Counted from the stretch's first letter, positions 44,042-56,233 are shown. The stretch is 64,000 nt of DNA from Zygnema cylindricum (GCA_037447655.1 JBBHKE010000454.1:1-64000); one strand, 5' to 3'. Translations and numbers: made by a program. The notes: generated by a model not told the origin, from the letters alone.

Positions 44042-46930
44042 TAGGAAATCTGACGACTGGGGAGAAGGTTTCCTCAAAGTGAATACCTTCTTCCTGGTTG
44101 TACCCTTTGGCCACAAGTCTGGCCTTATATCTTTCGATAGTGTTGTCTGGATTAAGTTTGACTTTGAAGACCCACTTGCTTCCAATGCCTTTCCTCCCTG
44201 GAGGTAGGTCCACCAGCTCCCATGTTTGTGCCTCCATAATCGACTTCATCTCATCGTTGGCCGCCTCAATCCAGTGGTTTCTCTCCGGTGATGAGAAGGC
44301 CTCTTTGATGGTCATAGGCTCCCCTGATGCTCTAGAAAAAACAAAGTGAGAACCGGTTTGCAGACGACTGCTACACTTCTTCCCCCCCAAAATTATGAGG
44401 CTGAAATGGTCGGCAATCTCCGATTTCGTGGTGCTAAAATTGCCGCAGGATCCGAAGGTGTAGTAGTCTGTTCCTCCGGAGTTTGATGAAGTGGAAAAGA
44501 ATCCGTAGTAGGAACAAGCGGTGACGTAGCAGAAGGTGTTATGGGAGGGAGTTGCACCGGAAAATACACACCTGTTGTTGATGGTGAAAGATGACATACT
44601 CTTGCTATTTGTTTTCCGTTGCCTTATTTATGAGTTTGAACAAATCAACCGAGTCTTCTTCATCTTTTATCTGAAGATTTCAAGACAGAAAGATTTTTTG
44701 TTTATCTAAGACATACACTCTATACCCCTTTGCATTATCATCATACCCCAAGAGAATTCCTGCTAAGCCTTTGGCTTCCATTTTCCACTTATCTAGGGAG
44801 TTATCTAAAATATAACACTTACTCCCAAACACTTTAAAGTGACTAACATCTAGTACCTTTCCTGTCCACAGCTCATAAGGTGTAGTGCAGACAAATCTGG
44901 ATGCTACTCTATTCTTTATATAGACCGAATAGTTTAGTGCTTCAGCCCTTAATTTCAGATCTATACCCTTGTCTGCAAGCATCGACCTAGCAACCTCTGT
45001 TACTGTCCTGTTTAATCTTTCAGAAACTCCATTCTGCTCATGAGTATAAGGAACCGTCAAATTGTGACTTATACCTTCATCAAGTAGAAATTGCTTGAAT
45101 TCGTTAGAGGTGTATTCACCTCCATTATCCAATCTGAACGCTAAGATCGACATTCCGTGTGGTTTCTCAGCCCAAACTTTATAGTACTTGAAGTGAGTGA
45201 ACACTTCACTCTTGTTCCTCATAAAATAGACTTTTGTATACCTGGAGAAATCATCAGTGAAAGTGACCATGTACTGTACTTCTTTAGCCGACGGTACTTT
45301 GGATGGGTCAAGGACATCTGAATGAAGGAGTTGTATTACTTTTGTAGATTTGTTTTCCGATTCATGTGGGAATGGCAATTTATGAATCTTGCCTAGTGAG
45401 CAGCCATCGCATGTTTTCACAGACTGAGATGTGAGAGAAACACCCTTAACTTTCCCTGCATTCACCATTTTTCTCAAACTTTCATAATTGACATGTCCTA
45501 ACCTCTTATGCCATAACTCATTCTTAGATGACAAACTAGAATACAAAACCTCTTTTTCTTTGCATTCAGCCATGTCCATCCTCTACATCTTACTGGCATC
45601 TCTTGTTCCTGTTACTGCTATTTTTCCTAACTTACTAACAAGCTGTCTCCCCCCTTTAAGGGTGACCTCAAATCCCTTACTCTCTACTAAAAACATGGAA
45701 AAGAGATTCTTTTTAAAATCTTGAACATTTAAAACATTGTGGAGAGTTCTTTCTATTGACTTTTCCCCCACATCTACCATTAGAGATACATCCCCCCGGG
45801 CCGATGACCTGACACTCATGCCAGAAGCATAGTAGATATTTTTTTGAGGTGTTTGCTTTAAATTTGTAAAAATGGCTTTGTCCTAGCACATGTGGGTCGT
45901 TGATTCGGTGTCCATGATCCATCCACCGTCTTTGGGACCCTCCATTGCTGCCGCCATAGCAAATAACTGTGCATCCTCTTCATCATTGAAGCTCAGAGAT
46001 AAATCTGCATCATCTTCAAAGGTGGAAAAAAGTGCATTTCCTCATGATGGATTGCCAGAAAAGCCTTGGTGAAACTGGCTTTGTTGCCATCTAGGCCTGT
46101 ATAAACCAATTTAATTTGCCTTTTTCAGTTTTGTACAGTATCTATAACCATGTCTTTTCTCAAAACAGTAAAAGCTAAAGACTTCTATTTACTCTGACGC
46201 TCGATTACCGTTCTTTTTGATTAAACAAGTTTTGAGTTTGGTTAAATGGGTTTGTGTTCTGATAAAACTGAATTTTTTTTCAAAGTCTGTACGAAAACCT
46301 CTACTTTCCTTTCACCATCAATGACCTTACTTTTAGACTCTTCCTCTAGTATAAAGTTGTAAGGGAACTAAACGGTCCAGCTAAACTTATTATGCCTTTT
46401 CAAAGCTGCAGACACTCCCTTCATATGACTACGGAGACCTCTAATAAGTAAAACAACTTGCTAGAACTCTGGAAAATCTCCACCAGCTGAAGAGTGTGCA
46501 TCAATGAATTCCATAAACATATCAATAAACTTAGCCATAGATCCCCTGGGGTATTTGTAGTCCCAAATCCGGCCAGCCACCAAAATATCCTCGTGGACGT
46601 TCGCCTTTCGTAGGAAGTTTTCAGTGAAGTCCAAATCTCGCTCGCCTTTTTCATCTTGAGCCGAGACATAACTAGACTCTTTAAGATACAAAGAATGAAA
46701 TTGTTTCGAGGGAGAGAATTCTTCTTAGCCCAGCTCGGATCCGTTTCAGCAAGAGATCCATCGAAGACTCCCATCAAGTCAGCAATTTCAAAAGATGATT
46801 TAACCATAACTGACCAGTATGCATACTTCTGGCCATTGAAGACAAGAATTCTAGACGAAAAGCCCATAACCTCTAGTTCCACAACCACAGTTGCAGGTGG
46901 AAGTCCACCTGTAGTAGTGGATGTAGACAT
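44042..46930 (-). pseudogene. element J (Fam-III): gag, protease, integrase and RT start
   Basis: Gag opens at ATG 46930, 59 bases inside the LTR (MSTSTTTGGLPPATVVVE, then VMG from the primer site), capsid to about 46421 with a shift near 46600. Nucleocapsid remnant near 46150 (RHGYRYC). Protease near 45890-45920 reads IMDTEST. Frame 45583-45819 is the protease C-terminal block; 44680-45579 the pre-integrase and integrase (WHKRLGHVNYESL, CDGCSLGKIHKLP, TDDFSRYTKVYF, LDNGGEYTSNEF, EQNGVSERLNRTV). Frame 44001-44597 is the RT N-terminus, ending at VVRFPT where M begins. Confidence 0.86.
46861..46871 (-). promoter_or_regulatory. primer binding site of element J
   Basis: Minus strand GGTTATGGGCT directly after the LTR; ten bases match the half initiator tRNA-Met complement. 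Confidence 0.7.
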
Positions 46931-47869
46931 AGACTTCAGCAAAAGCTATCAGAAATCCTATCAAACAACCAACTTTGATATAACACAGAAAGTGCTCACA
47001 TTTTCATATTATCACCAAAATCCACAATAATATAGTATCACATGGAGTCTGCCAATTCCCAAAATTTCAGCCCAATTGAACAGGTATACCATAAGATACA
47101 ACACTTGAAAGTTTCCCAAAAACTGTCCCTTAGAGAGTTAGATCTCAATATTGGATGATTACAATTTTGGCTAAGTCCTAACTTTATAATCATAGAGAGT
47201 ATCTACTGAAAACTAACTAATCTGATGTCTCTACGTGGAATAGCAGTAATGTACTACACTACGATAAGGTACCGAATCAGTACACTATTTGTACTGTGAG
47301 TACGTCCAAACCTTATTTGACTACTAAACAAAAATAAACTTAGTGGAACACTACATTCTAATCCGCTAAGTCAAAACTATTGTGTTTCAGATATGCAAAT
47401 AGATTCTCGTACAGTAGTGTTCAAGGTGCTTAGTCAACAGTGGATGTTACTGTCCATTCGACTGTTGATTAGGTGCTCTAAGTCACCTGAGATCCTACAA
47501 AGTGATGAGTCATTTGTGGTCCCACGTGAATCTCCTCCATTCACTCGCTTCACATCAACGGTTGTCGTTAAATGTTGTACCACTATCTTCACGGACAATC
47601 GGTTCAGTCTCCGTCCGTCCGATTCTTCAACAATATTTGTTCCATGTGTGACGCGTGGTAAATTGTGTCGGCGCTTTCCCGAAAAAACCCGTATGATGTT
47701 CATTTTCTGACGCGTGTCCTTGCAGAAGTAGAATACACTCAAAAGTAATAGTGCTACAGTCACACTAAATGAAGTAAGTATTACAACTTACCTAGACCTA
47801 GAATATTCTAAGTACTTGGTCGCTCCTCACAACTCTGTTTACTAAGTATTAAGATTTCTTATTTCAACA
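46872..47869 (-). repeat. 5' LTR of element J, minus orientation
   Basis: 998 bp, equal in length and highly similar to the plus-strand LTR 19229-20226. Start TGTTGAAATAAG at 47869; the next plus-strand bases GTGGA (47870-47874) are the target duplication and lie in a Fam-I LTR. Its end reads GGAACTAGA. Confidence 0.9.
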
Positions 47870-48327
47870 GTGGAGGGATAACAATTGGTTGCAAGAATTT
47901 CGGGGAACATAAGGACAAGTGGAATGTTGACAAGCGTCCACTCAGTGGCCTTGTTGGACACAAGCCGTAATGAAACTACATCTGCCGTAGTACCTTTCTG
48001 TACTATACTATTTTTCGATTCATTTGTACTGTAGTGGATAGGGATTTTGAGAGGGGTTAGGACTTAGCAATTTTGAATAGACAACCACCTCTCTCTTTGA
48101 GAGTTTATATAAAATGGCATTTTTGCCACCTCATAACTATCGGCCTGTTAGCCGTTTTTAGAGATTTCTTTCGCTACGGACTCAAGGGAGTCGAGACTAT
48201 TTAGGGATGAAGTCAGATTATCAACTTGTTAGCTTGGGTAGTAGTGGTTGTCGTAGAAAGTGGGTTAGTTAAAAATTACCTAGAGGCTTCCTGAATTTTG
48301 TTGTCCAATGGAGGACACAGAATTGCA
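47870..48327 (+). repeat. 3' LTR of element E, end half (plus orientation)
   Basis: Begins inside a Fam-I LTR exactly at the J target site (GTGGA) and ends GAATTGCA at 48327. Complements the start half at 20227-20768. TATA-like TATATAAAA at 48106-48114; hairpin 1 (GGACTCAAGGGAGTC) near 48178-48192; LTR ATG at 48308. It is followed by AAAAC and sequence of element Q. Confidence 0.82.
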
Positions 48328-51300
48328 AAAACATCGTGCCTTCCCGTAAACTCGTTCCAAATGTTTGGTCCACCTCTTGCTGAAGTGTGGCCATTTGTAA
48401 TAATCTATTCTGGTATTCCGCCTCCCACCGCTTAGTAATAGGGAATTGATAAATGGTGTTGGCGATATCCGCTGAACTGTCAAATAGATTTGACGGGGTG
48501 GAGGTGGCATACACAGCGTAGCATCTAGACACCGAAACATGATTCTTTCTCGTTTTCCACAATTAAAAGGGAACCACCACCTTGGTCTCTTTAGGATACT
48601 CAGGGTCCTGAACAGTGAACTGTTTTTTTCAAATGCTTAGCCCCATGTTCAGCCTGGTCCACGTAGCCATCCCCAACAAAATTTCAAATTGCTTATCTTC
48701 CACTGCCAGAAAGGGGAGCTGGATTCAAACTTGTTTGTCTGTTTCATCAGAGAATTCGATTACCATGGCCTAAATAATCCATTAGACAGTCTGGCTGCTG
48801 TTGCTGATCGGGTTAAGGAAAATGTCGCTAGGGCAAATTTCACGTCGGAGTTCCTCAAGCATTTGTTGTAAAGCTAAGATGGTAACAGGTTACGTAGAGC
48901 CTTCGTATCAACCATAACATCTTGATATCCTCTTTATCCGTTGAGTTTGAAATTTCGTGTGCAATTGAGAATAACGGCCACCGATAGCGCCTTGTAATCC
49001 CTATCCACAATATGGGTCTTGGGTTCCGAGGAAAAAAAGGTTGTTTCGGTCGGATTTGCCAGAGCTACTCGTTCTCTTCCCATATGAATTTCTTTCCCCA
49101 GGGCTTGAATGACGATATCTTCAGGCAAATTATGGGATGAAGCTAGAGCCTTCACGTGAGTAAGAGTGTAGGGCATAAGGTGTCGTACCTACAAAATCAC
49201 TAGTTTAGAGGACGGAGTCTGAGTTTCGGGTGTTCCCCCCCCCTATTTCCTCACTTTCCACATCATAATCTGCAGTTGGAAGTGTGCCAGGAGGGTTGTC
49301 ATCTGGTTGTTCAACCACGTATTTCTCAAACCACTCTTGATCGCTTAACTTATCAAAGGCCTCCTTTTCCAACAAGTTTTGCTTTTCCGCCTGAAAATGT
49401 TCGAAACCTGGAGGGAGTTTCTTTTTAGAGGGTGGAGGCGGTTGTGCAGGCTTGATTCGGAGGCCGACATCACTGTTTAAAATTACTGCCCAAGGAGTAA
49501 AGAATAACAGTCAAGTTACTTTCTTGTTGTGGTTTTTCTGGTCCATTTTTTTTCTTATCTTTCCTTTGCTCCGAGGTGGAATTATGTAGCTGCCGACGAC
49601 GGTCCCCCACTCCCACATTCCAGGCTCCAGACATAAAGGCGCGTGAGAGGTGAGCCTTTAGAGTTTCCATATCCTAACCTATGATATCATCATCATCTCC
49701 ACCCGTTGTGGTTTTTTGTTCAAGCTCCGCTAGCTTTTGTAATAACTCATGTTTCTTCCGTTGTTAATTTTAAGTCGCCGTCAAAGCAGGGTCCGGGAGG
49801 AAGATCCTAAACGCAAGGCTGCCAATTAGGCAGCCATCGTAGCCAATTGTTGACTTTGTTGCCGGATAAAATTCTCTGGGGTGAGCTTGTCCTCACTTGA
49901 TGGGGCTCAGTCTGGTTGTTCCATTGTGCGGCGCCCCCGTGGGTAGAGGAGCTGGAGGGGAAGAGGGTTTACTGCAGCTTCTCATCCACCAGTGAACAAA
50001 ACGTACGACATCATTTCTTTATGAACTCCATTCTTGCGGAAACATTGCCCCTTTTGGTGCCCTATGAAACCACAAGCTACACATATGGAGCCTTTGGAGG
50101 TATATTTGCTCCTCACATCATTAGATATTTGAGCATCGTCAAATTTAGGGAGCTTGATTTGTCTCAACTGGGATTAAGGCATCTAGGCAGTTTCAGATCG
50201 GGGAGTGGGTCGATATGTCTCCGTATTGATGGGTGTTCGTTCTCCCCCCCCTCTTCCTTGTCTGCGTTCTAGCTGTTTCCGGGTTCGTTACACTCGTTTC
50301 TTTTCAAATTCGGTTATTTTCATGACCAATTCAGGTTTGAGTTTCATTAGACAGTGTTTCCACCCGTTTCCACCCGAGACCTGTTTCTTGGCAATTTAGA
50401 CAGTTGTACAGAAATACTCTTTCGTCCGCCCCCATGGTTAGTTAGGCCCCTTTTTTGGCTTTATGCTTCCCTTTAAGCTTTGCAAAGCTTGCAATTCTGC
50501 TTCCTCCTCCTGATGCAAACATGTTCCTCGGACTGACCTTGCGAAGTTAGCTTTGGCATTGCCACTGACAACTTTTTCCTAGGCCTCTTTGTGGACGAAA
50601 TGGTCGTACAATTTCATAGCCACCAGAGAAATGTCTTTTGCCAAAGGATTAATGTCCTGAATTGCATTACTGGCAATCCGATTATCTAGAGCAGTTTGCC
50701 CTGTTCGTGCGAATGAGTTATGGACAGCGATAAAATATTTTGTTGTCATAGCCTGCAGGTCGATGGTAGAAAGTTTGGTTCGTTTACAAAGGCTGGAAAG
50801 TTGGTTAAAAAAAGTATGCGGTGTTTCATTCTTCAAACACTGGAATTCTGTAAATTACTTAATAGAGGATCCATTTCTTTCAGTGTAGATAAGTCTCTAG
50901 ATGCTCAAAAGAGTAGTAGAATGAGTTGGGTTTGCAATCATTTGGGTGGCGACATTAGCTACTTCGATGGCTTACAATTGATTAATGTATGCCAGTTGTT
51001 GTCCGTGCAGCTTCATATCACCGGTAAAAGTGGCAATGACAGGGACGGCTGCAGCTCGCCACATCCGCCTCTGCTTGGACTACAATAGCATCTAGAACCG
51101 GATCAGAAACTTTGATGCAGGGGGGCATCAAAAGGTGTTGCCTCTCTTTGTATTCGGCCAGTGCACCTCTAGAAAGCTAATTAACCATCATTGGAAACAC
51201 GGTGGTTTCCGAGTCATCCGGCATGCCTCCTCCCCATTATTTGTTGATTTATGAGTGAGTGAAAGATTTACACAATAAACCAAAATCAGAAAATAAAATC

Positions 51301-53279
51301 CTTGAATTCTCTCTTGTAAAAATCCGAACGTCCCCCATTTTTTTCTTTTCTTTTCAAGATATGTGAACTGTGAAGAGGATGGCCTGGTGGGACTAAGAAA
51401 TTGAGCAGGTGAGATTACTCCTAGATCCTCGTCCTCAGGACCAGAACCACAACCTTTTTTGGAAGAAGGTGTAGCCCGAAGAGAGGTGGATCTCCCACCC
51501 GCTGAGGAAGTTCCTGCTGCTAAAAATATGGCTGGAGTGTTGGTGATTCTAGCTGGGGTCCGAGTACGACGGCTTCTCGTGATGGGTGGAATTTGGAGTC
51601 CAAGCCGATTTGGCCGAGTACCTCAAGAGGAAGAAGACGAAGGAGAAGGTGTAGGACCTTGCCAAGGATACGATCTATGCCCTCTAGTAGTGCGTTCTGA
51701 TCAAGATGTAGGTGGAGGTTCAAAGCTAGACAATGGGTAACGATGGTGAGGTGGAGAGTAGGAAGGGATTGTGGTTTGAAGAAAAGCGGATGTATAGGGG
51801 TTCCAACCACCAACACAAAAGGTGTTGTAGAAATGTCCTTAGGGTTGGTTAATGGTCTCAATGACTGAGAGAAAGGAAGTGGAAGAGGTGTAGAGGGAAG
51901 ATCAAGCGATTGTCTTTGAGGGGAAGAAAGAGGAGTGGATGGTCTCAAAGGGATGTAAACCCTTTCGTCCGGTTGTAATTCCACCAAAGCTTCCACGGCG
52001 GAGAAGATTTCCACCGAGACAAAAGTGGGCAATTCCCAAGGAAGAGCAGCAAATTTAAGTAGTATATCTGCACCCAAGCCATTCCCATTAGGTCCTATGA
52101 TTCCCCCCCCTTCCTGTTGAAGTGGAGTTTCTTAGCTAGTTTCCGAGAGAGGAATGTTTGGTTGAATTCCTACGATAGAAGTTGTTCCCTGAATTGGCGT
52201 TTCTGGATGCCGCCCTATCCTCGGAGAAGTGGAAATCTCCCCACTGAGAACACCACTAGACCTACGCGGAGCTTCCCGAATAAGATTTAATTGTTGTTCC
52301 CATAAATTCTGTCTTTCCACCTCTAAAGCCTCCTAATCTACAATGACGCGTCCGGCACCTGCTGTTGCCTGACCCTCAGATTTTTAAAATATTTACCTGT
52401 TCCTGAGTCCACCGTAGCCTGGCCCTGAGATTTCATAATATTTACTTGTTCCTTAGTTTTGCTAACTACCTTCGTCAAATCTGCTATGACGATACCTGGA
52501 ATTTCTGGGTCGTTAGGTCGAGTTCGCCAAAACCCTTCCAACAAATCATAGGGACCCGTACCCGAAACCTCTGGATCTGTAGGTCTAGTCCGCCACAACC
52601 CTTCCGAAAGTCAAACGGTAGGTGTTGCTTGAGGAGGCTTCATAGATGGGGCTATTGCGAGCGGAGGGAACGTTTCCTCCTTAACAATCGGTGTAAACCT
52701 CCCTGTGCTGTCGCCGTGGTCAAATCTCTTCCCTTTTCGAGACTCCGGAGAGCGCTTCCTGCTGATGCCTTCTCCAGCCCGAGCGCGAGAAAAGTTGTTT
52801 GGCCTCAAGGCGGCCTATTGGTAACAGTATCTAGGACTGAGTGGTTTGAGTGCGTGAAGGTGGCACCCTCCCGGATCAGTCCAGTATAGAATGAGAAGAA
52901 TTGCTTTCTAATGAGCTGCTCAAAATCTCAACTACCCCTCCTACCGGCAAGACTACTTGAGGTCGATCTCAGCAGACCACCCTTTGAAATAACTCATTCT
53001 TTACCTTCAACACATGCAAATTGTGAAGGGTAAGGAGTTCCTTTCGACCAAGCCGACGAGGATTCGCTAAAATCCGAGGTTCTATCGTGATTTTAGCCCT
53101 AAAAATCTTAGACTAGGTATGAAAACCAACTTTTGGGGAGTGACCCAATAATGGTTCCTTATAAGCTAACCCTTTATTACGAGCAGTAGGAGACGAACTC
53201 TTCCTCACCTCAGTCTAGGCCTTGCCGGCCTCGGCCAAAGATGGGAACTGCTCGGGAGTCAGACTCGTGGGAGGTGGAG
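48328..53279 (-). pseudogene. non-Copia retroelement remnant Q (gag and protease-like)
   Basis: Minus-strand coding remnant unlike the Copia families. From right to left: Pro/Ser-rich N-terminal pieces (52611-52808, 52338-52598 with a repeated WRTRP-DPE motif, 51520-52320), a gag-like frame 50579-50836 (ETPHTFFNQLSSLCKRTKLS), a zinc knuckle C-VA-C-GFIG-H-QKGQ-C at 50042-50083, and a retropepsin-like region: VMVDTKALRNLLP (48895-48925; family form DTGA) with EILLGMATW (about 48658-48688). Frames are short and full of stops. Gag-knuckle-protease order fits Ty3/Gypsy or a pararetrovirus-like element; without RT I cannot decide. Element E inserted at its left end. Confidence 0.6.
50042..50083 (-). 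other. CX2CX4HX4C zinc knuckle of Q
   Basis: The 14-residue knuckle C-VA-C-GFIG-H-QKGQ-C is complete, flanked by basic residues. It is the firmest sign that Q is a retroelement gag. Confidence 0.75.
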
Positions 53280-54327
53280 TGAAACTCTGAGACCTCCATA
53301 AGTCCTCAAAGTGGACAGCTTCCAAGAAGCCTCTAGGATAATCCTGACCCCTTTGTGTTTAAGCAAAAATAACTGTCACCCTGGCAAACAAAAACTCTGA
53401 CCACCTTCACCCCTGTGAAGGTAAGACTCCCTTGAGTCGATAGCAAAAAGAATCTTTGAATTTGCTCCCCTGAGCAGTAAGTTTTAGAGGGTCAAAGTTG
53501 ACCTTTTGTACAGAAGCTCTCTGGGAGAGAGGGTCCTATCTTCTAATATTTCTAAGTCCTATCTCTCTCACAGACTCTATCTACTGATGTACGGAACCAA
53601 TCAGAATACAGTTCCGTACGCAAAAGTACAGCTGCCGGTGTACTTTATGTACGAACATTGTACGACATGTCCCAAATGTCGACACATGTCATATCCGGAT
53701 TCGGTGCCATAATCTCCGGAGATTCCACGATCCAATGTAATTTTGCCACGCGTCATCCGATGTGGCGATGACCACAAACCGCCGAATTCTCCTTGCGCGA
53801 TCTCGGCGCTAATTCTGGCCGTCTGATTAAACTCGCATTTGATCGTAGCCGTAATAAATACATGCGCGGTATTTGTTTCGCATACGAAATCAATGCGCGG
53901 TATTGATTTCTTATCCGTACCGCAATTCGTACTTTTACACTACCATATCTATGTATCCCGTTAACAGTTATAGTTAAATGATTTATCCTGCGTGTACATG
54001 TTTAAATTATTATCGTACTATATGCTATGTAAGACTACTTCTAGACTTAACGGCTAAGCCTTCCGGTTATTAATTCTCCAACGGCCGGTAGGTACCAAGA
54101 TCAAATATTGTCACCGACACATACATTTTAGTAATTAATCCCTATACTAATATAAATTTCCCGTAAACCTGAGGATAGCCTAGGTAGCCATGGCTCTAGC
54201 TTCCTCTCCAATTTCTCAGTGACTGCGACAAGTTTGAGAGTTGGAGAGAGAAGTTAGAGGTAGACTGCCTCGGCTTCTTTATTTCTATTCAAACCTAGAA
54301 AATACTTAAAAACCATTAATTTCTACA
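53280..54327 (-). repeat. 3' LTR of element N
   Basis: 1048 bp, TGTAGAAAT to GAGTTTCA (minus strand). Hairpin ACCTTCAC-CCCT-GTGAAGGT at 53403-53422 and GACTC/GAGTC at 53425-53438 (plus-strand reading); tRNA-like module 54041-54120. Confidence 0.93.
53403..53422 (-). promoter_or_regulatory. conserved LTR hairpin 2 (element N 3' LTR)
   Basis: Eight-pair stem ACCTTCAC/GTGAAGGT around a four-base loop (AGGG in element sense). Same loop as the Fam-I stem TGCAC/GTGCA at the same position: different stem sequence, pairing kept. The second hairpin (GACTC/GAGTC) is three bases away. Confidence 0.6.
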
Positions 54328-54451
54328 CTCCCTTTATTTTCTAGTCAATCTTTAATTTCAGACCACACTTCTCCCTGCAGAAAATTAGCTTAAGGGAAGG
54401 CACAGGTTTGGTCATCATATCTGCTACCATCTCACTATCTGGTCGGTACTC

Positions 54452-56137
54452 TTAACTGATTATTTTATTTTCTACTTTCTCTCTAACAAAGCTGAGTCTA
54501 ATGTCCATGTGTTTAGCTTTAAAATGATGTTTAGGATTGGCAGAAATAGCGATTGCTGCCTGATTATCACAAAATATTTTCTGCACACCACTCTTAAGGT
54601 GACCAAGCTCACCAAGCAAAGACTTGACCCACATCAATTCTTTCACAGCAGAGCAAGAGGCCATATACTCAGCCTCCATGGTGGACTGAGCAATAACCTT
54701 TTGCTGCTTGCTACTCCAACAGCAAGCCCCATCACCCACATATAATACATATCCAGAAGTGCATCTCCTCATCGGAGCATCACCATAACTAGCATCACTC
54801 CTAGTAGTGATGTCAGTATTCTCCCCACCCAAATGCAACCATAGATCCCTAGTTCCTATCAAGTATCTAAGAACTCTCTTAGCTGCCTCCCAATCCTTCT
54901 TAGTGGGAGCATTTAGACTTCTACTCATCACTCCTATAGCTGCAGCTAAATCCGGCCGGGTATAATTCATAAAATAGATTAGACTTCCCACTACTTCCCT
55001 GTAAGGAATAGTCTGCATGAACTTCTGTTCTTCAGGAGATAATTCCTCGTCTAAGTCTATAACTCCTTCTTCCTCACTCCCCTCACTTCTCTTCTTCAAT
55101 TCCATTGGAGTTGTACAACTATTAGCTTTATCGATTTGAAATTTTTCAAGCATGTTCCCTATTGCTTCTTTTTGAGTCAATCTTATAATTTTTCTTTTTC
55201 GGTCTCTCTCTACTTGAATTCCCAAAATATATTTTGCTTCCCCCATATCGTTCATTTCAAATCTCCTCTTAAGATCAGTTTTCAGTTTATTAATTTTTTC
55301 CATTGATTTACTTAAAACAAGCAAATCATCAACATAAATTGCAATAAATATAAAACCTTCCTCATCTTCAAAAACATAGATTGAGTGATCTGAGCTGATC
55401 CGGATATATCCCATACCGGTAAGAAACTCATCAAGCTTCTTATTCCACTGTCGAGGCGCCTGTTTCAAACCATAAAGAGATTTAATCAGCCGACATACCT
55501 TACTCTCCTCTCCATCTTCCACAAACCCTTCGGGTTGTCGCATGAAGATCTCCTCTTCCAATTCTCCAGGCAAAAAGGTTGTTTTGATGTCTATCTGGTG
55601 CACTTCCATGTCTTCCGCTGCTACCAAGCTGAGAAGTATGCGGACGGAGGGAAATCTGACCACCGGGGCAAAGGTTTCCTCGTAGTCAATTCCCTCCTTT
55701 TGTGTAAATCCCTTTGCCACTAGTCGGGCCTTGTAGCGCTCGATTGTGTTATCTGGGTTCAGTTTTAATTTGAAAACCCACTTACAATTGATTGGTTTTC
55801 GGTTAGGTGGACAATCCACTAGCTCCCAAGTATCGGCTGCCATAATTGAGGCCATCTCTTCATTAATGGCTGTCTTCCACCGGTTTCTTTCTGGACAAGT
55901 CATCGCCTCTGCATAAGTTTGAGGTACACCTTGATGAGATAGTTTTGTTACCTTAATATTAACCTGTTTTTTTTGCAGTCTTTTACTACTTCTCCTTCCC
56001 CCCTCAAAATCTGAGGCCAGAATAGATGGTTCTCGTGGATTCTTTCGAACAAACTCGGTTTCTCCCCTATCCCTTGATTCCGAATCAATATCCACCACGT
56101 CTTCCGCTTCGGGTAGAGTTGTCACTAAAGTTTCCAC
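54452..56137 (-). pseudogene. RT-RNase H open frame of element N (561 codons)
   Basis: The longest intact frame of the window. It starts in the acidic linker, then RT: NRWKTAINEEMASIMAADTWELVDC (from about residue 90), KARLVAKGFTQKEGIDYEETFAPVVRFPSVRILL, MRQPEGFVEDGEESKVC, LYGLKQAPRQWNKK, YVDDLLVLSKS (YVDD codons at 55325-55336), EAKYILGIQVERDRKRK; then RNase H: SDASYGDAPMRRCTSGYVLYVGDGACCW, MEAEYMASCSAVKELMW, DNQAAIAISANPKHHFKAKHMDIRLSFVREKV. A stop at the end removes the last ~35 residues (MVADMMTK continues out of frame at about 54400-54450). RT could be enzymatically complete, but it is not joined in frame to gag. Confidence 0.92.
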
Positions 56138-56233
56138 AGCCGAGTCCTTTTCAGTCTTATTTGTACCTGCAAGAATGTCATCATCTCTAAAACCTGGATA
56201 GTTAGGAAGCTCAAAGTCATCAGAATTTTCTGA

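Noticed and set aside
51459-52889. Plus-strand frames 51459-51740 and 52446-52889 as genes
   Set aside because: They oppose the Q coding strand and show no motif; they are shadows of it.
48328-53279. Q as an endogenous pararetrovirus
   Set aside because: Knuckle and protease-like motifs are also found in Ty3/Gypsy gag-pol; no movement protein, coat core or RT was seen to decide.
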